From Maribacter arenosus (GTDB lineage Bacteria; Bacteroidota; Bacteroidia; Flavobacteriales; Flavobacteriaceae): a stretch of DNA of 64,000 nucleotides. Position 1 is the first letter of the stretch. Every line of letters starts with the position of its first letter. The DNA lies in NCBI RefSeq assembly GCF_014610845.1, contig NZ_JABTCG010000001.1:1054001-1118000 (forward strand), read 5' to 3'. Below the pieces are notes generated by a model. The model was not told the origin of the DNA, made no database searches, and saw only the letters and a list, made by a program, of their open reading frames with translations. This document shows, one piece after another, positions 17,380 through 26,026 of the stretch. The translations under genes and the position numbers were made by a program.

Positions 17380-17836
17380 TCTTGCCTCCTGATTTTTTTT
17401 CTAATTGAATGGATGAAATAACAATATCATGAGACAGGGCCTTACACATATCATAGATGGTTAGCGCACTAATAGAAACTCCGGTCAGGGCTTCCATTTC
17501 GACCCCAGTTCGTTCTGTACATTTTACCGAGCACGTGATATACAAGGCGTTTTCGATAGGTTGAATATCGATATGTACCTTGGAGAGGTTGAGTTGATGG
17601 CAAAGTGGAATCAGTTCCGATGTTTTTTTAACTCCTATAATCCCCGCAATAATGGCGGTTTGGATAATACTGCCTTTCACCCCTAAAAATTCCTGTTGCT
17701 TTAGAGTTTCGAATACTTGCTTCGGAAAAAGGACTTTCCCTGAGGCCACTGCGGTACGTAACGACCTGTTTTTTTCAGATACATCGACCATTGAAGCATT
17801 ACCGGCTTCATCAACATGTGATAGCTCCTTGCTCAT
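17363..17836 (-). CDS. moaC: Cyclic pyranopterin monophosphate synthase MoaC
   Basis: A 157-residue protein acting after MoaA to form cyclic pyranopterin monophosphate. Visible family motifs are HVDEAGNASMVDVSEK at the N-terminus, the KKTSELIPLCHQLNLS active-site segment and RTGVEMEALTGVSISALTIYDMCKAL near the C-terminus. Length is normal for the family. It starts directly after the moaA stop, in a tight operon. Confidence 0.95.
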   Translation of the reverse strand: MSKELSHVDEAGNASMVDVSEKNRSLRTAVASGKVLFPKQVFETLKQQEFLGVKGSIIQTAIIAGIIGVKKTSELIPLCHQLNLSKVHIDIQPIENALYITCSVKCTERTGVEMEALTGVSISALTIYDMCKALSHDIVISSIQLEKKSGGKNDFNR

Positions 17837-18820
17837 TTATCCCCCAATTGTTGTCATTGAATTCGTATACTTTCCTTTTTGCTGCTCTTGTGCTTCAAAA
17901 CCTGTTTTGGCCCTACTGCCTATAGCCTTCAATATTTGTTCCTTGACTCTTTGTTCCGATAATTCCCCTCTAAGTATTTCCCTTATATTCATACAAGGTT
18001 GGGCATAAAGACAGGTAATCACATCGCCAGTGGCCGTTATTCGTAGTCTGTTGCAACTGCCACAAAAAGTGCGACTGAAAGATGGGATTACACCAAAGCT
18101 ACCCTTGAAACCTGGAATTTTATAATTCATCGAAGTGGATGTCGCTTCCGAAGGAAGTTCCACATAGTTGGGATACGCCTCTTTAATGTGCGACAAAATA
18201 CGTTTGTAATCCCATGCATTCCCTTCAAAATGACGGGAGCCCCCATTAAATGGCATTTCCTCCAGATATCGCACACATACGTTGTAATGTTTTGCCAACT
18301 CTAGCATGGGCAGGATATCTTGGGTGTTCTGACCACTTAAGGCGATAAAGTTGATGCGCACATTGAAGCCTTCTGTGATCATTCGCAAAATATTATCGTG
18401 TACTATATCGTATTGGTCACGTCGCGTGATCTTTTCAAAAGTCTCGCGATTTATGGCATCCATACTTACGTTGATGTTTTTGATGCCCAAGGTCTTGAGT
18501 TCATCAATATAAGGGCCGATAAGGGTTGCATTCGTAGTTACCGAAATATCCTTCAATCCCTTCATCTTGGATAGATTGCGGAGCAATACCATTAAATCCT
18601 TCCGCACGAAAGGTTCCCCTCCCGTAATCCTGATTTTATCTATCCCTTCGGAAACCAATATACCGCTCAACCTAGAGAGCTCCTCTATGGTAAAAAGGGT
18701 ATCGCTTTTTGAAAAATCGATACCATTTTCGGGCATACAATAATTACAACGCAAATTGCAACGATCGGTAACCGCCAACCGCAAATAATTAATTTTTCTA
18801 TTATGATTGTCTATCAACAT
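17837..18820 (-). CDS. moaA: GTP 3',8-cyclase MoaA (radical SAM)
   Basis: A 327-residue radical SAM enzyme. The N-terminal cluster is C21-xxx-C25-xx-C28 in DRCNLRCNYCMP, with the RITGGEPFVRKDL SAM motif following. The second cluster is in RTFCGSCNRLRIT and VITCLYAQPC. The protein ends in a Gly-Gly pair (TIGG), the conserved MoaA tail needed for catalysis. It converts GTP to 3',8-cyclo-dihydro-GTP, the first step of Moco synthesis. It lies between moaE and moaC with almost no gaps. Confidence 0.96.
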   Translation of the reverse strand: MLIDNHNRKINYLRLAVTDRCNLRCNYCMPENGIDFSKSDTLFTIEELSRLSGILVSEGIDKIRITGGEPFVRKDLMVLLRNLSKMKGLKDISVTTNATLIGPYIDELKTLGIKNINVSMDAINRETFEKITRRDQYDIVHDNILRMITEGFNVRINFIALSGQNTQDILPMLELAKHYNVCVRYLEEMPFNGGSRHFEGNAWDYKRILSHIKEAYPNYVELPSEATSTSMNYKIPGFKGSFGVIPSFSRTFCGSCNRLRITATGDVITCLYAQPCMNIREILRGELSEQRVKEQILKAIGSRAKTGFEAQEQQKGKYTNSMTTIGG

Positions 18821-18826
18821 CTATTA

Positions 18827-19246
18827 TTAGGGATGGGCAGAAACCCAAACTGTTTTATTCTTGAACATTTCCTTTTTCCAAATGGGCACCGTGTCTTTCA
18901 ATGTGTCGATCATAAACCGACAGGCTTCAAAACACGCATCTCTATGTGCGGTCGAAACACCAATGACCACCACAGCTTCCTGTACCTTTTTTACGCCCAC
19001 GGCATGGCGCATTACAACCTTGTTCAAGGGCCACTTTGCCGCTGCTTGGTCAATAATTTTAGCCATTTCTTTCAATGCCATCGTCTTATAGGCTTCAAAC
19101 TCCAAAGATACAACAGTTTCGTTATTCGTAAAATCCCTTACCGTACCTACAAAAACACAAATACCACCACTCTTGGCATCTGAAAGTTCTTCATATACCT
19201 TTGCCGTATCAATGGCGTCTACAATTTCTATAATTGGTTTTTTCAT
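18827..19246 (-). CDS. moaE: Molybdopterin synthase catalytic subunit MoaE
   Basis: A 139-residue large subunit of molybdopterin synthase. The GGICVFVGTVRD strand, the LEFEAYKTMALKEM segment, HAVGVKKVQEAVVVIGVSTAHRDACFEAC and the KKEMFKNKTVWV end are the usual MoaE landmarks with the active-site lysines. It works with MoaD to insert two sulfurs. Its start overlaps the moaD stop by one base. Confidence 0.95.
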   Translation of the reverse strand: MKKPIIEIVDAIDTAKVYEELSDAKSGGICVFVGTVRDFTNNETVVSLEFEAYKTMALKEMAKIIDQAAAKWPLNKVVMRHAVGVKKVQEAVVVIGVSTAHRDACFEACRFMIDTLKDTVPIWKKEMFKNKTVWVSAHP

Positions 19247-19488
19247 TACCCTCCGCTTACTGGTGGAATTATGGCGATTTCATCCTTTGCGTTCAAATGT
19301 AATTCCTGGGGCGCATATTCCCCATTAACTGCTACGGCCAAAGAGGTCAACTTAGTGAATCCGGGGTAAGAATCATTCAAAAAAAGTATCAATTCTTTCA
19401 CCGAATTCGGTTTTACCTCCAATGTGGACAAGTCCAAAGTGGATTTCCCTACAATATCCTTTGCAATTCCAAATAGAAATACTTCCAT
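19246..19488 (-). CDS. moaD: Molybdopterin synthase sulfur carrier subunit MoaD
   Basis: An 80-residue ubiquitin-fold protein ending in PPVSGG, the Gly-Gly tail that becomes a thiocarboxylate after MoeB action. It is the first gene of the Moco operon, with candidate promoter boxes in the 160-base region shared with the divergent methyltransferase gene. Confidence 0.93.
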   Translation of the reverse strand: MEVFLFGIAKDIVGKSTLDLSTLEVKPNSVKELILFLNDSYPGFTKLTSLAVAVNGEYAPQELHLNAKDEIAIIPPVSGG

Positions 19489-19539
19489 AACTCCAAATAT
19501 TGATTATTTCCTATGAATTTCAATGTACCCCAAATTTAT

Positions 19540-19547
19540 CAAAATTA
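19540..19547 (-). promoter_or_regulatory. -7 promoter box for the Moco operon
   Basis: CAAAATTA on the plus strand is TAATTTTG on the minus strand, 51 bases before the moaD start. A second match, CAAATTTA (TAAATTTG), lies at 19531-19538; either could be used. Confidence 0.45.
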
Positions 19548-19636
19548 TATGGGGAATTTTTTAGACGAACTTATTTAACCTTTCTTTATGGTCTTGACTT
19601 TGTCGTAAAAATAATGGAAAGTTTATCCCATTGACC

Positions 19637-19644
19637 TAATTTTG
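19637..19644 (+). promoter_or_regulatory. -7 promoter box for the SPOUT methyltransferase gene
   Basis: TAATTTTG is an exact TAnnTTTG box only five bases before the ATG at 19650. Transcription would start at or next to the start codon, so the mRNA may be leaderless. Confidence 0.5.
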
Positions 19645-19649
19645 TGCGA

Positions 19650-20459
19650 ATGAACACCTTGAAATATATAAGTAGTCCACAAAATACCCTAATACGAAAG
19701 ATCGTACTTCTTCAGGAGAAATCGCGTGAAAGAAGGAAACAGGCCTTGTTTGTTGTGGAAGGGAAAAGGGAATTGGCATTGGCCATTCAGGCCAATTATG
19801 AGTTAGATTCGATATTGTATTATCCTGGAATCATGTCAAAGAACGATCTCCTTGACCTTATTAAAGAGATTAAAAACCAACCCGAGGTAATAGAGGTATC
19901 CCAAGACGTATATCAAAAATTGGCCTACAGGGATTCCACCGAAGGGGTGATTGCCCTTTTGAAAACAAAAAAACATGCCCTAGAAAACCTTAGACTTAAA
20001 AATAAAAATGCCTTGATTTTAGTTGCGGAATCCCCTGAAAAACCAGGTAATATCGGTGCTCTTTTACGTACTGCCGATGCGGCTAATTTAGATGCCGTTC
20101 TTATTGCCAACCCTAAAGGTGACCTCTATAACCCCAATATCATCCGTTCCAGTGTCGGATGTATATTTACCAATGCCATTGGTGTCGGCACTACCGCTGA
20201 AATATTGGATTTTCTCAAGGCCAATCAAATACAGGTATTTTGTGCAGCATTATCAGCTTCCCAGGCATATACCCAAACCGACTTTACCAAGGCATCTGCG
20301 ATTGTGGTAGGGACAGAATCAACAGGGTTATCACAATCATGGCTTGAAGCTTCGACTCAAAATATCATTATTCCCATGGAGGGCGAAATAGATTCAATGA
20401 ACGTCTCAGTATCGGCAGCAATACTTATATTTGAGGCAAAGCGGCAACGATCGAAATAA
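19650..20459 (+). CDS. TrmH-family (SPOUT) RNA 2'-O-methyltransferase
   Basis: A 269-residue protein from the ATG; a GTG two codons earlier overlaps the promoter box. The N-terminal part (RKQALFVVEGKRELALA) is the SpoU substrate-binding domain. The SPOUT knot has motif 1 AESPEKPGNIGALLRTADAA, motif 2 IVVGTESTGLS and motif 3 IPMEGEIDSMNVSVSAAIL. It methylates a ribose in rRNA or tRNA, using SAM. The exact target cannot be told from sequence. It is divergent from the Moco operon. Confidence 0.92.
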   Translation: MNTLKYISSPQNTLIRKIVLLQEKSRERRKQALFVVEGKRELALAIQANYELDSILYYPGIMSKNDLLDLIKEIKNQPEVIEVSQDVYQKLAYRDSTEGVIALLKTKKHALENLRLKNKNALILVAESPEKPGNIGALLRTADAANLDAVLIANPKGDLYNPNIIRSSVGCIFTNAIGVGTTAEILDFLKANQIQVFCAALSASQAYTQTDFTKASAIVVGTESTGLSQSWLEASTQNIIIPMEGEIDSMNVSVSAAILIFEAKRQRSK

Positions 20460-20501
20460 GTATCGGCCACTTACCGAACCAGGATATACCAAAACCGAAA
20501 C

Positions 20502-21734
20502 ATGACCCATACCACTTTGTTTTATATTATCATTGCCATTTTGGTGATAGAGTTCATTATTGAAACAACACTCGACCACCTGAATTCAAAACGATATAAT
20601 GACCCTGTTCCGGAGGATTTAAAAGATGTCTTTGATTCCGATAAATACCAAAAATCACAGGATTATAAAAAAACCAATTACAGGTTCGGACTTCTGACCT
20701 CCTCTTTTTCATTGCTGCTTACCCTAGGGTTTCTCTTTTTTCGGGGGTTCGAATGGCTCGATACGATTGCACGGAGCGTATCTGACAACAACATAATCAT
20801 CGCCTTGGTCTTCTTTGCCACCATTATGATCGGGAGCGATGTCATAACCATGCCCTTTGGCTACTACAAGACTTTTGTTATCGAGGAAAGATTCGGTTTT
20901 AACAAAACCTCAAAGACCACTTTCTTTCTCGACAAAATAAAAGGGTATGTAATGATGGCGATCATAGGTGGGGGCATTACGGCAATCATCATATGGTTTT
21001 TTGAATGGGCCGGCACCAATTTTTGGATATATGCGTGGGTCGTAGTGGCCCTGTTCACCTTGTTTATGAACCTCTTTTATAGCAGATTGATAGTACCCCT
21101 ATTCAACAAGCAACAACCCTTGGATGAGGGCAGTCTTAAAAGTAAAATACAGGAGTATGCCCATAAGGTTGGATTTGAAATTAAAAATATTTTTGTCATC
21201 GACGGCTCTAAAAGATCAACCAAAGCAAATGCCTATTTCTCTGGTTTTGGCCGGGAAAAAAGGGTAACCCTCTATGATACCTTGATCAATGATCTGGACG
21301 AAGATGAAATCGTTGCTGTTTTGGCCCATGAAGTAGGTCATTACAAGCGCAACCATATCATTTTCAATATTGTGGTTTCTATACTATTGACAGGGTTCAC
21401 CTTATTTCTTTTATCCTTGTTCATCAATAACCCGGAAGTATCAAAAGCTATCGGGGTTTCTAAACCCAGCTTCCATGCGGCGTTGATCGGTTTTGGCATT
21501 CTGTACAGTCCAATTTCCGAGATTACCGGATTAATAATGAATTACCTGTCAAGAAAATTCGAATATCAGGCCGATGATTTTGCGAAAGATACCTTTGGGG
21601 CCATGCCATTGATCACCTCACTTAAGAAATTATCGAAAAACAGTTTAAGCAATCTTACCCCCCATCCTGCCTATGTTTTCATGCATTATTCACATCCACC
21701 CTTAATATCACGCGTCAAGAATTTAAAGGCATAA
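20502..21734 (+). CDS. M48 family metallopeptidase (Ste24/CAAX protease 1-like)
   Basis: A 410-residue integral membrane zinc protease. The HEVGH motif is at 276-280, and the third zinc ligand E354 lies in FEYQADDFA. Several membrane segments surround a soluble catalytic part, and the N-terminal half carries the IEERFGFNKTSKTTFF segment typical of Ste24 homologues. In bacteria it probably takes part in membrane protein quality control. The length agrees with the family. It follows the methyltransferase gene by 42 bases and precedes the RelA/SpoT gene by 43. Confidence 0.93.
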   Translation: MTHTTLFYIIIAILVIEFIIETTLDHLNSKRYNDPVPEDLKDVFDSDKYQKSQDYKKTNYRFGLLTSSFSLLLTLGFLFFRGFEWLDTIARSVSDNNIIIALVFFATIMIGSDVITMPFGYYKTFVIEERFGFNKTSKTTFFLDKIKGYVMMAIIGGGITAIIIWFFEWAGTNFWIYAWVVVALFTLFMNLFYSRLIVPLFNKQQPLDEGSLKSKIQEYAHKVGFEIKNIFVIDGSKRSTKANAYFSGFGREKRVTLYDTLINDLDEDEIVAVLAHEVGHYKRNHIIFNIVVSILLTGFTLFLLSLFINNPEVSKAIGVSKPSFHAALIGFGILYSPISEITGLIMNYLSRKFEYQADDFAKDTFGAMPLITSLKKLSKNSLSNLTPHPAYVFMHYSHPPLISRVKNLKA

Positions 21735-21777
21735 TTTTTGTTGTGTATTAAATGGGATTGTGTAATTTTATTTATGT

Positions 21778-23982
21778 ATGACGCAAGCAGCAATAGAAAA
21801 GGAAAATAAGGAAATTACAAAGCAATACAAGGAATTGCTTCGAATCAGCTATCAAACGTTATCGGATGACGACAAAACGCTGATTCGGCATGCCTTTGAA
21901 ATTGCGGTGGATGCCCATAAGGATCAACGGAGAAAATCCGGTGAGGCTTATATTTTCCATCCCATTGCGGTAGCCAAAATCATCGCCTCGGAAATAGGTT
22001 TGGATGCCGTATCCATTGCATCGGCCCTATTGCACGATGTGGTTGAGGATACGGATTATACCTTGGATGACATAGAGCGTATGTTCGGGGAATCCGTGGC
22101 TCGAATCGTAGACGGACTTACCAAGATCGCCCATCTTAAAAAAGACACAAATATTTCCCAACAAGCGGAAAATTTCCGTAAAATGTTGTTGACACTCCAT
22201 GATGACGTCCGTGTTATCATTATCAAGATTGCGGATAGATACCATAATATGTTGACCTTGGATGCCATGCCAGAACACAAACAGGTAAAAATGGCTTCGG
22301 AGACCCTATATATCTATGCACCATTAGCACACCGCATTGGATTATACAATATTAAAACAGAGCTAGAAGACCTTAGTTTAAAATACACAGAGCCGGATGT
22401 ATATCATGATATTTCGGAAAAAATCGAGGAATCTAAGGAGGAGCAGCAAGAATACATCAATGATTTCACAGGCATCATACGCGATTCGTTAGACAAAGAA
22501 GGACTCAATTACCATATCAAGGGGCGCATGAAATCCATTTTCTCCATTCGGAAGAAAATGAAGGTCCAAAACGTTTCCTTTGACCAGATCTACGATAAAT
22601 TCGCTATACGTATCATTTACAGGTCTGACAGGGCCAATGAAAAGTTCCTTGCCTGGAAAATCTATTCTATTGTCACTGATCATTTTACACCAAACCCTGT
22701 ACGTTTACGGGATTGGATATCCTCCCCAAAATCAACCGGTTATGAAGCCTTGCATATTACGGTTATGGGGCCTAAGGGCAAATGGGTCGAAGTGCAGATA
22801 CGAAGTGAACGTATGCATGAGATTGCGGAAAAAGGATATGCGGCCCATTTTAAGTACAAACATGGGGCACAAAAAGAACAAGGCATTGAGATCTGGTTGA
22901 ATAAATTGCAGGAAGCACTGGAAAATTCGAACACCAGTGCCGTGGATTTTGTAGAGGAATTCAAACTCAATCTATACTCCAAGGAGATTTTTGTCTTTAC
23001 ACCATTGGGCGAACTGAAGTCAATGCCAAAAGGCGCCACACCACTAGATTTTGCGTTCAATATACATACCGAAGTGGGCATGCACACGCGAGGCGCCAAG
23101 GTAAATGGAAAATTGGTTCCCTTGAATACCACCCTTAAAAGTGGTGATCAAGTTGAGATTATTACCTCGGAACAAGCCAAACCGAACCAAAACTGGCTCG
23201 ACTACGCCACTACGGCAAGGGCTCGGGCAAAGATAAAATCGTCCTTGCGCGAAGAGAAGAAAACCGTCGCCAATGATGGTAAGGAAATTCTCAGAAGAAA
23301 ACTCAGATCACAGAAAATAAACTTGAATGAGGATACCATAAACAAAATGGTCATTTTCTTTAAACTCAAGACCAGTTTAGATTTGTTCTATCGCGTAGGC
23401 ATAGGTGCCATAGACAATCAAAAGATAAAAGACTTTGCCTCATCGTACAACAATGCCTTTATAAGTTTCTTCAAAAGCAAGATCAGAAGGACCCCGATTC
23501 CCGAAAATATAGATAAGGATGAGATTACTTCGAAATACGATATGCTGGTCTTTGGAAAGGAAGAGGAAAAACTCGATTACAAACTTTCACAATGCTGTAA
23601 CCCTATTCCCGGTGATCCCGTATTTGGGTTTATTAGTGTCAATGAAGGTATAAAGGTCCATAAAAAAAATTGCCCAAATGCCATTTCATTGCAATCTAAT
23701 TATGCCTATCGAATCATAAGTGCGAAATGGATAGATTCGACCCAACAAGAGTTTAGATCAGAGATTCAATTAACGGGTATCGACAATATGGGATTGGTAA
23801 GTGAAATTACCCAGGTAATTTCGAACTATATGAACGTCAATATGCGAAACCTGAATTTCAGTACAGATGGCGGGACCTTTACAGGACGTATAACCGTAGT
23901 GGTCCAGAACAACAATATTCTACAAAAATTGATTGAAAACCTGAAGCTGATCAATGGGATAGATAAAGTAACGCGGGTGTAG
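21778..23982 (+). CDS. Bifunctional (p)ppGpp synthetase/hydrolase (RelA/SpoT)
   Basis: A 734-residue long Rsh protein. The HD hydrolase domain is intact (H61; H86-D87 in LLHDVVEDT). The synthetase domain at about 255-375 includes RLRDWISSPKSTGYEALH and EVQIRSERMHEIAEKGYAAH. A TGS domain (about 405-465), a Cys-containing zinc-finger-like segment (QCCNPIPGD, about 608) and a C-terminal ACT domain (about 655-734) follow. With both catalytic domains apparently intact, it should make and degrade (p)ppGpp in the stringent response. It is the only Rsh in the window and is followed by the Fur-family gene with its own promoter. Confidence 0.96.
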   Translation: MTQAAIEKENKEITKQYKELLRISYQTLSDDDKTLIRHAFEIAVDAHKDQRRKSGEAYIFHPIAVAKIIASEIGLDAVSIASALLHDVVEDTDYTLDDIERMFGESVARIVDGLTKIAHLKKDTNISQQAENFRKMLLTLHDDVRVIIIKIADRYHNMLTLDAMPEHKQVKMASETLYIYAPLAHRIGLYNIKTELEDLSLKYTEPDVYHDISEKIEESKEEQQEYINDFTGIIRDSLDKEGLNYHIKGRMKSIFSIRKKMKVQNVSFDQIYDKFAIRIIYRSDRANEKFLAWKIYSIVTDHFTPNPVRLRDWISSPKSTGYEALHITVMGPKGKWVEVQIRSERMHEIAEKGYAAHFKYKHGAQKEQGIEIWLNKLQEALENSNTSAVDFVEEFKLNLYSKEIFVFTPLGELKSMPKGATPLDFAFNIHTEVGMHTRGAKVNGKLVPLNTTLKSGDQVEIITSEQAKPNQNWLDYATTARARAKIKSSLREEKKTVANDGKEILRRKLRSQKINLNEDTINKMVIFFKLKTSLDLFYRVGIGAIDNQKIKDFASSYNNAFISFFKSKIRRTPIPENIDKDEITSKYDMLVFGKEEEKLDYKLSQCCNPIPGDPVFGFISVNEGIKVHKKNCPNAISLQSNYAYRIISAKWIDSTQQEFRSEIQLTGIDNMGLVSEITQVISNYMNVNMRNLNFSTDGGTFTGRITVVVQNNNILQKLIENLKLINGIDKVTRV

Positions 23983-24004
23983 AAACTTAATAAAAATTTA
24001 GCCG

Positions 24005-24012
24005 TACATTTG
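24005..24012 (+). promoter_or_regulatory. -7 promoter box for the Fur-family gene
   Basis: TACATTTG is an exact TAnnTTTG box 24 bases before the ATG at 24037. It overlaps a TTG at 24010 that would otherwise extend the frame, and so supports the later start. Confidence 0.6.
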
Positions 24013-24036
24013 CACTTTAATGTAGTGCTTATTGTT

Positions 24037-24492
24037 ATGCCTCCTAACAAGAACCAGGAAATTGTAAAGAACGTTTTTACCACCTTTTTAGAAGATAGAG
24101 GGCATAGAAAAACACCCGAACGCTACGCTATTCTCCAAGAAATTTACGAAAGTGATGATCATTTTGATATAGAATCGCTCTATATCAATATGAAAAATAA
24201 GAACTACAGGGTGAGCAGGGCTACACTTTACAATACCATAGAACTTTTATTGGAATGTAAATTGGTTCGAAAACACCAATTCGGAAAAAATCAGGCGCAG
24301 TACGAGAAATCCTATTTTGACCGCCAACACGACCATGTTATCTTAACGGATACTGGTGAGGTTATGGAATTCTGTGATCCTCGGATCCAATCCATAAAAA
24401 AGACCATCGAGGAGGTATTTGACATAAAGATCACGAATCATTCATTATACTTTTACGGGACAAAAAATAAAGAAGGGAATACAAATAACTAA
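24037..24492 (+). CDS. Fur-family transcriptional regulator
   Basis: A 151-residue metalloregulator. The winged helix holds [26 protein letters not shown] and the recognition helix [15 protein letters not shown] (about 59-73). The regulatory metal-site segment is [20 protein letters not shown], with H98 and H100. The two CxxC zinc pairs of many Fur proteins are missing; only one cysteine (C113) is near the site, a form often seen in Bacteroidota. The metal (iron, zinc, or peroxide sensing) is not decided. It is followed 12 bases later by purA, so both may be transcribed together. Confidence 0.9.
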   Translation: MPPNKNQEIVKNVFTTFLEDRGHRKTPERYAILQEIYESDDHFDIESLYINMKNKNYRVSRATLYNTIELLLECKLVRKHQFGKNQAQYEKSYFDRQHDHVILTDTGEVMEFCDPRIQSIKKTIEEVFDIKITNHSLYFYGTKNKEGNTNN

Positions 24493-24504
24493 CCAAACTA
24501 AATA

Positions 24505-25776
24505 ATGGCAGTAGATTTATTGTTGGGATTACAGTGGGGAGACGAAGGTAAAGGGAAAATCGTCGATGTACTCACAAAAAACTATGATATTATAGCGCGT
24601 TTTCAAGGAGGGCCAAACGCCGGACACACTTTGGAATTTGATGGTATAAAGCATGTCTTACATACCATACCCTCGGGCATTTTCCATAAAAACGCCATGA
24701 ATGTTGTTGGCAATGGGGTGGTTATAGACCCCGTAATCTTTAAGAAGGAACTAGATGCCCTGGACACTTTTGACATTGACGTAAAATCTAAACTTTTCAT
24801 TTCTAGAAAAGCCCATTTAATTCTACCTACCCATCGTTTATTGGACGCCGCCTCGGAAACGTCGAAGGGAAAAGCGAAAATAGGATCAACCTTGAAAGGC
24901 ATAGGCCCTACCTATATGGATAAGACCGGGAGAAACGGTATGCGTATCGGAGATTTGGAGCTGTCTGACTGGAAGGAAAAATACCGCGCCTTGGCGAATA
25001 AACATGAGGCCATGATCGGTTTCTATAATATAGAGATCGAATATAATCTTGAAGAACTTGAAACCGAGTTTTTCAACGCAATAAAAACACTCAAAGAACT
25101 TACTTTTATCGATAGTGAAGAATATTTATACCAAGCCCAAAAGGCTGGAAAAAAAATATTGGCCGAAGGTGCCCAAGGATCATTGCTCGATATTGATTTC
25201 GGGACATATCCTTACGTGACTTCAAGCAATACCACTGCGGCAGGTGCCTGCACCGGACTAGGTGTTGCTCCTAACCAAATAGGAGATGTAAAAGGTATTT
25301 TCAAAGCTTATACTACCCGTGTGGGAAGTGGCCCCTTCCCTACCGAGCTTTTTGATGAGGATGGTAAAACCATGTCACGAGTTGGCAAGGAATTCGGGGC
25401 AACCACCGGAAGACCAAGACGATGTGGCTGGCTCGACTTAGTGGCATTGAAATATGCTGTTCAAGTAAACGGGGTCACTGAACTTATGATGATGAAAGGG
25501 GATGTACTTAGCGGTTTTAAAAAACTTAAAGTCTGCACGGCCTACAAATACAAAGGTAAGGTCATCTCACACTTACCCTATAACATTGAACCAGAAAATG
25601 TAACTCCTATATATACCGAAATGAAAGGTTGGTCAGAGGATCTAACCAAAATGAGCAAGGCGGAACAATTGCCTGAAACCTTGAATGCGTATATAGCCTT
25701 TCTGGAAAAAGAATTGGAAGTGCCTATTAAAATCGTTTCTGTGGGACCAGATAGGACCCAGACGATACATAGATAA
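24505..25776 (+). CDS. purA: Adenylosuccinate synthetase
   Basis: A 423-residue enzyme joining IMP and aspartate with GTP on the way to AMP. The GTP loop GLQWGDEGKGK is at residues 8-18, the catalytic histidine is in GGPNAGHTLEF, and IGSTLKGIGPTYMDKTGRNGMR, EGAQGSLLDIDFGTYPYVTSS and TTGRPRRCGWLDL are all conserved. Length is standard. A strong terminator follows. Confidence 0.97.
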   Translation: MAVDLLLGLQWGDEGKGKIVDVLTKNYDIIARFQGGPNAGHTLEFDGIKHVLHTIPSGIFHKNAMNVVGNGVVIDPVIFKKELDALDTFDIDVKSKLFISRKAHLILPTHRLLDAASETSKGKAKIGSTLKGIGPTYMDKTGRNGMRIGDLELSDWKEKYRALANKHEAMIGFYNIEIEYNLEELETEFFNAIKTLKELTFIDSEEYLYQAQKAGKKILAEGAQGSLLDIDFGTYPYVTSSNTTAAGACTGLGVAPNQIGDVKGIFKAYTTRVGSGPFPTELFDEDGKTMSRVGKEFGATTGRPRRCGWLDLVALKYAVQVNGVTELMMMKGDVLSGFKKLKVCTAYKYKGKVISHLPYNIEPENVTPIYTEMKGWSEDLTKMSKAEQLPETLNAYIAFLEKELEVPIKIVSVGPDRTQTIHR

Positions 25777-25814
25777 GTTCTTCAAGCTTATCATTTTAGA
25801 AAAAAATAAATTGT

Positions 25815-25856
25815 AAAGTGCCTTTCAAGAATCAATCCTGTGAGGCACTTTTTTTT
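25815..25856 (+). terminator. Rho-independent terminator after purA
   Basis: Perfect stem arms AAAGTGCCT (25815-25823) and AGGCACTTT (25843-25851) around a 19-base loop, followed by a T run to 25856. The remaining gap to 26026 shows no gene and no clear -7 box. Confidence 0.85.
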
Positions 25857-26026
25857 GGTTTTATTCAATCGAAATTTATAAGAAAAGCAATAGGTCTTTC
25901 AATTTTTAAATTGGCACTTTTATCGTAAATTGTACATCAAACCCTGCACATAAAATGAAGCATACAACCAACCCCTCCAGTAGCCATTTCATGCACTTTT
26001 TAATGTATAATTGAATATAGCGTACT

